Assembly (NCBI RefSeq): GCF_002893765.1
Contig: NZ_CP025938.1
Span: 2,046,001 to 2,110,000 of the forward strand
Direction of reading: 5' to 3'
Length of the DNA stretch: 64,000 bases
Source: Tamlana carrageenivorans
GTDB lineage: Bacteria > Bacteroidota > Bacteroidia > Flavobacteriales > Flavobacteriaceae
Part shown: piece by piece, positions 63,998-64,000 of the stretch
How the letters are laid out: every line of letters starts with the position of its first letter
How positions within the stretch are numbered: position 1 is the first letter of the stretch
The notes under the pieces: model-generated
The model's input: only the letters and a program-made list of their open reading frames with translations
What the model was told of the DNA's origin: nothing
The model's database searches: none
Made by a program: the position numbers and the translations under genes

Positions 63998-64000
63998 TGT

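Overview
The window looks like a chromosomal piece of a Flavobacteriaceae genome (Bacteroidota). This rests on AT-rich DNA, two proteins with type IX secretion sorting domains, a lipoprotein TamA-type protein (TamL) next to TamB, several Bacteroidota-restricted families (DUF3127, DUF3098, DUF4271, DUF4296, DUF4301), a bacterial geranylgeranylglyceryl-phosphate synthase, and many promoters with the Bacteroidota -7 box TAnnTTTG. Most of it is housekeeping DNA. The accessory part consists of four insertion sequences, dispersed intergenic repeats and a few damaged genes. I see no tRNA, rRNA, CRISPR array, prophage or recognisable defence island.

Layout. 1-7.7 kb: end of a probable phytase, then tamL and tamB (minus strand). 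7.7-11.1 kb: a DinB/DUF1569 protein, a small unknown, a secreted double PilJ/NarX-type sensor-domain protein, and ahcY. 11.2-18.6 kb: a plus-strand run of a phosphopantetheinyl transferase, GGGPS, thiamine-binding protein, PnuC/PnuT transporter, NadR-like kinase, DUF4301 and arfB, then a TPP riboswitch and its TonB-dependent receptor; this is a likely thiamine-salvage locus. 18.8-24.95 kb: lipoprotein, IS copy 1, greA, a HIT protein, a zinc-ribbon protein, a histidine kinase, DUF3127 and aat. 25-28.7 kb: a broken D-lactate dehydrogenase gene, tag, a thioredoxin-like gene, a TonB-like gene, and truB with a one-base frameshift. 28.7-36.1 kb: uppP, glycerate kinase, DUF3098, ftsX, an EamA transporter, leuS.

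36.4-37.8 kb: IS copy 3 (diverged, inverted). 37.9-46.7 kb: ald, a zinc peptidase, a membrane MutS-like ATPase, a nitrilase, an Ig-like lipoprotein, a ComF-like protein, glycyl-tRNA synthetase. 46.7-58.6 kb: Lrp/AsnC regulator, a saccharopine-dehydrogenase-like protein, DUF423, pckA, hemD, DUF4271, a polyprenol-sugar synthase, dihydroorotase, DUF4296, an epimerase, tyrS, a LuxE-like ligase. 58.7-64 kb: IS copy 2 (near-identical to copy 1), two T9SS-sorted proteins, an unrelated IS4-family element, and an OmpR-type response regulator that runs into the next gene.

The points most worth a second look are: truB broken exactly at a dnaX-type A AAA AAG slippery heptamer in the right phase; tamB lacking any ATG ahead of its membrane anchor; a TPP aptamer whose P3 arm is enlarged by repeat-like DNA; leuS carrying intergenic-type repeats in frame; IS elements with exact 9-bp target duplications and conserved leader hairpins; a terminator-like hairpin in the greA leader; and a minimal secreted protein that is almost only a T9SS sorting domain. 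I found no clear evidence of a wholly new multi-gene system.
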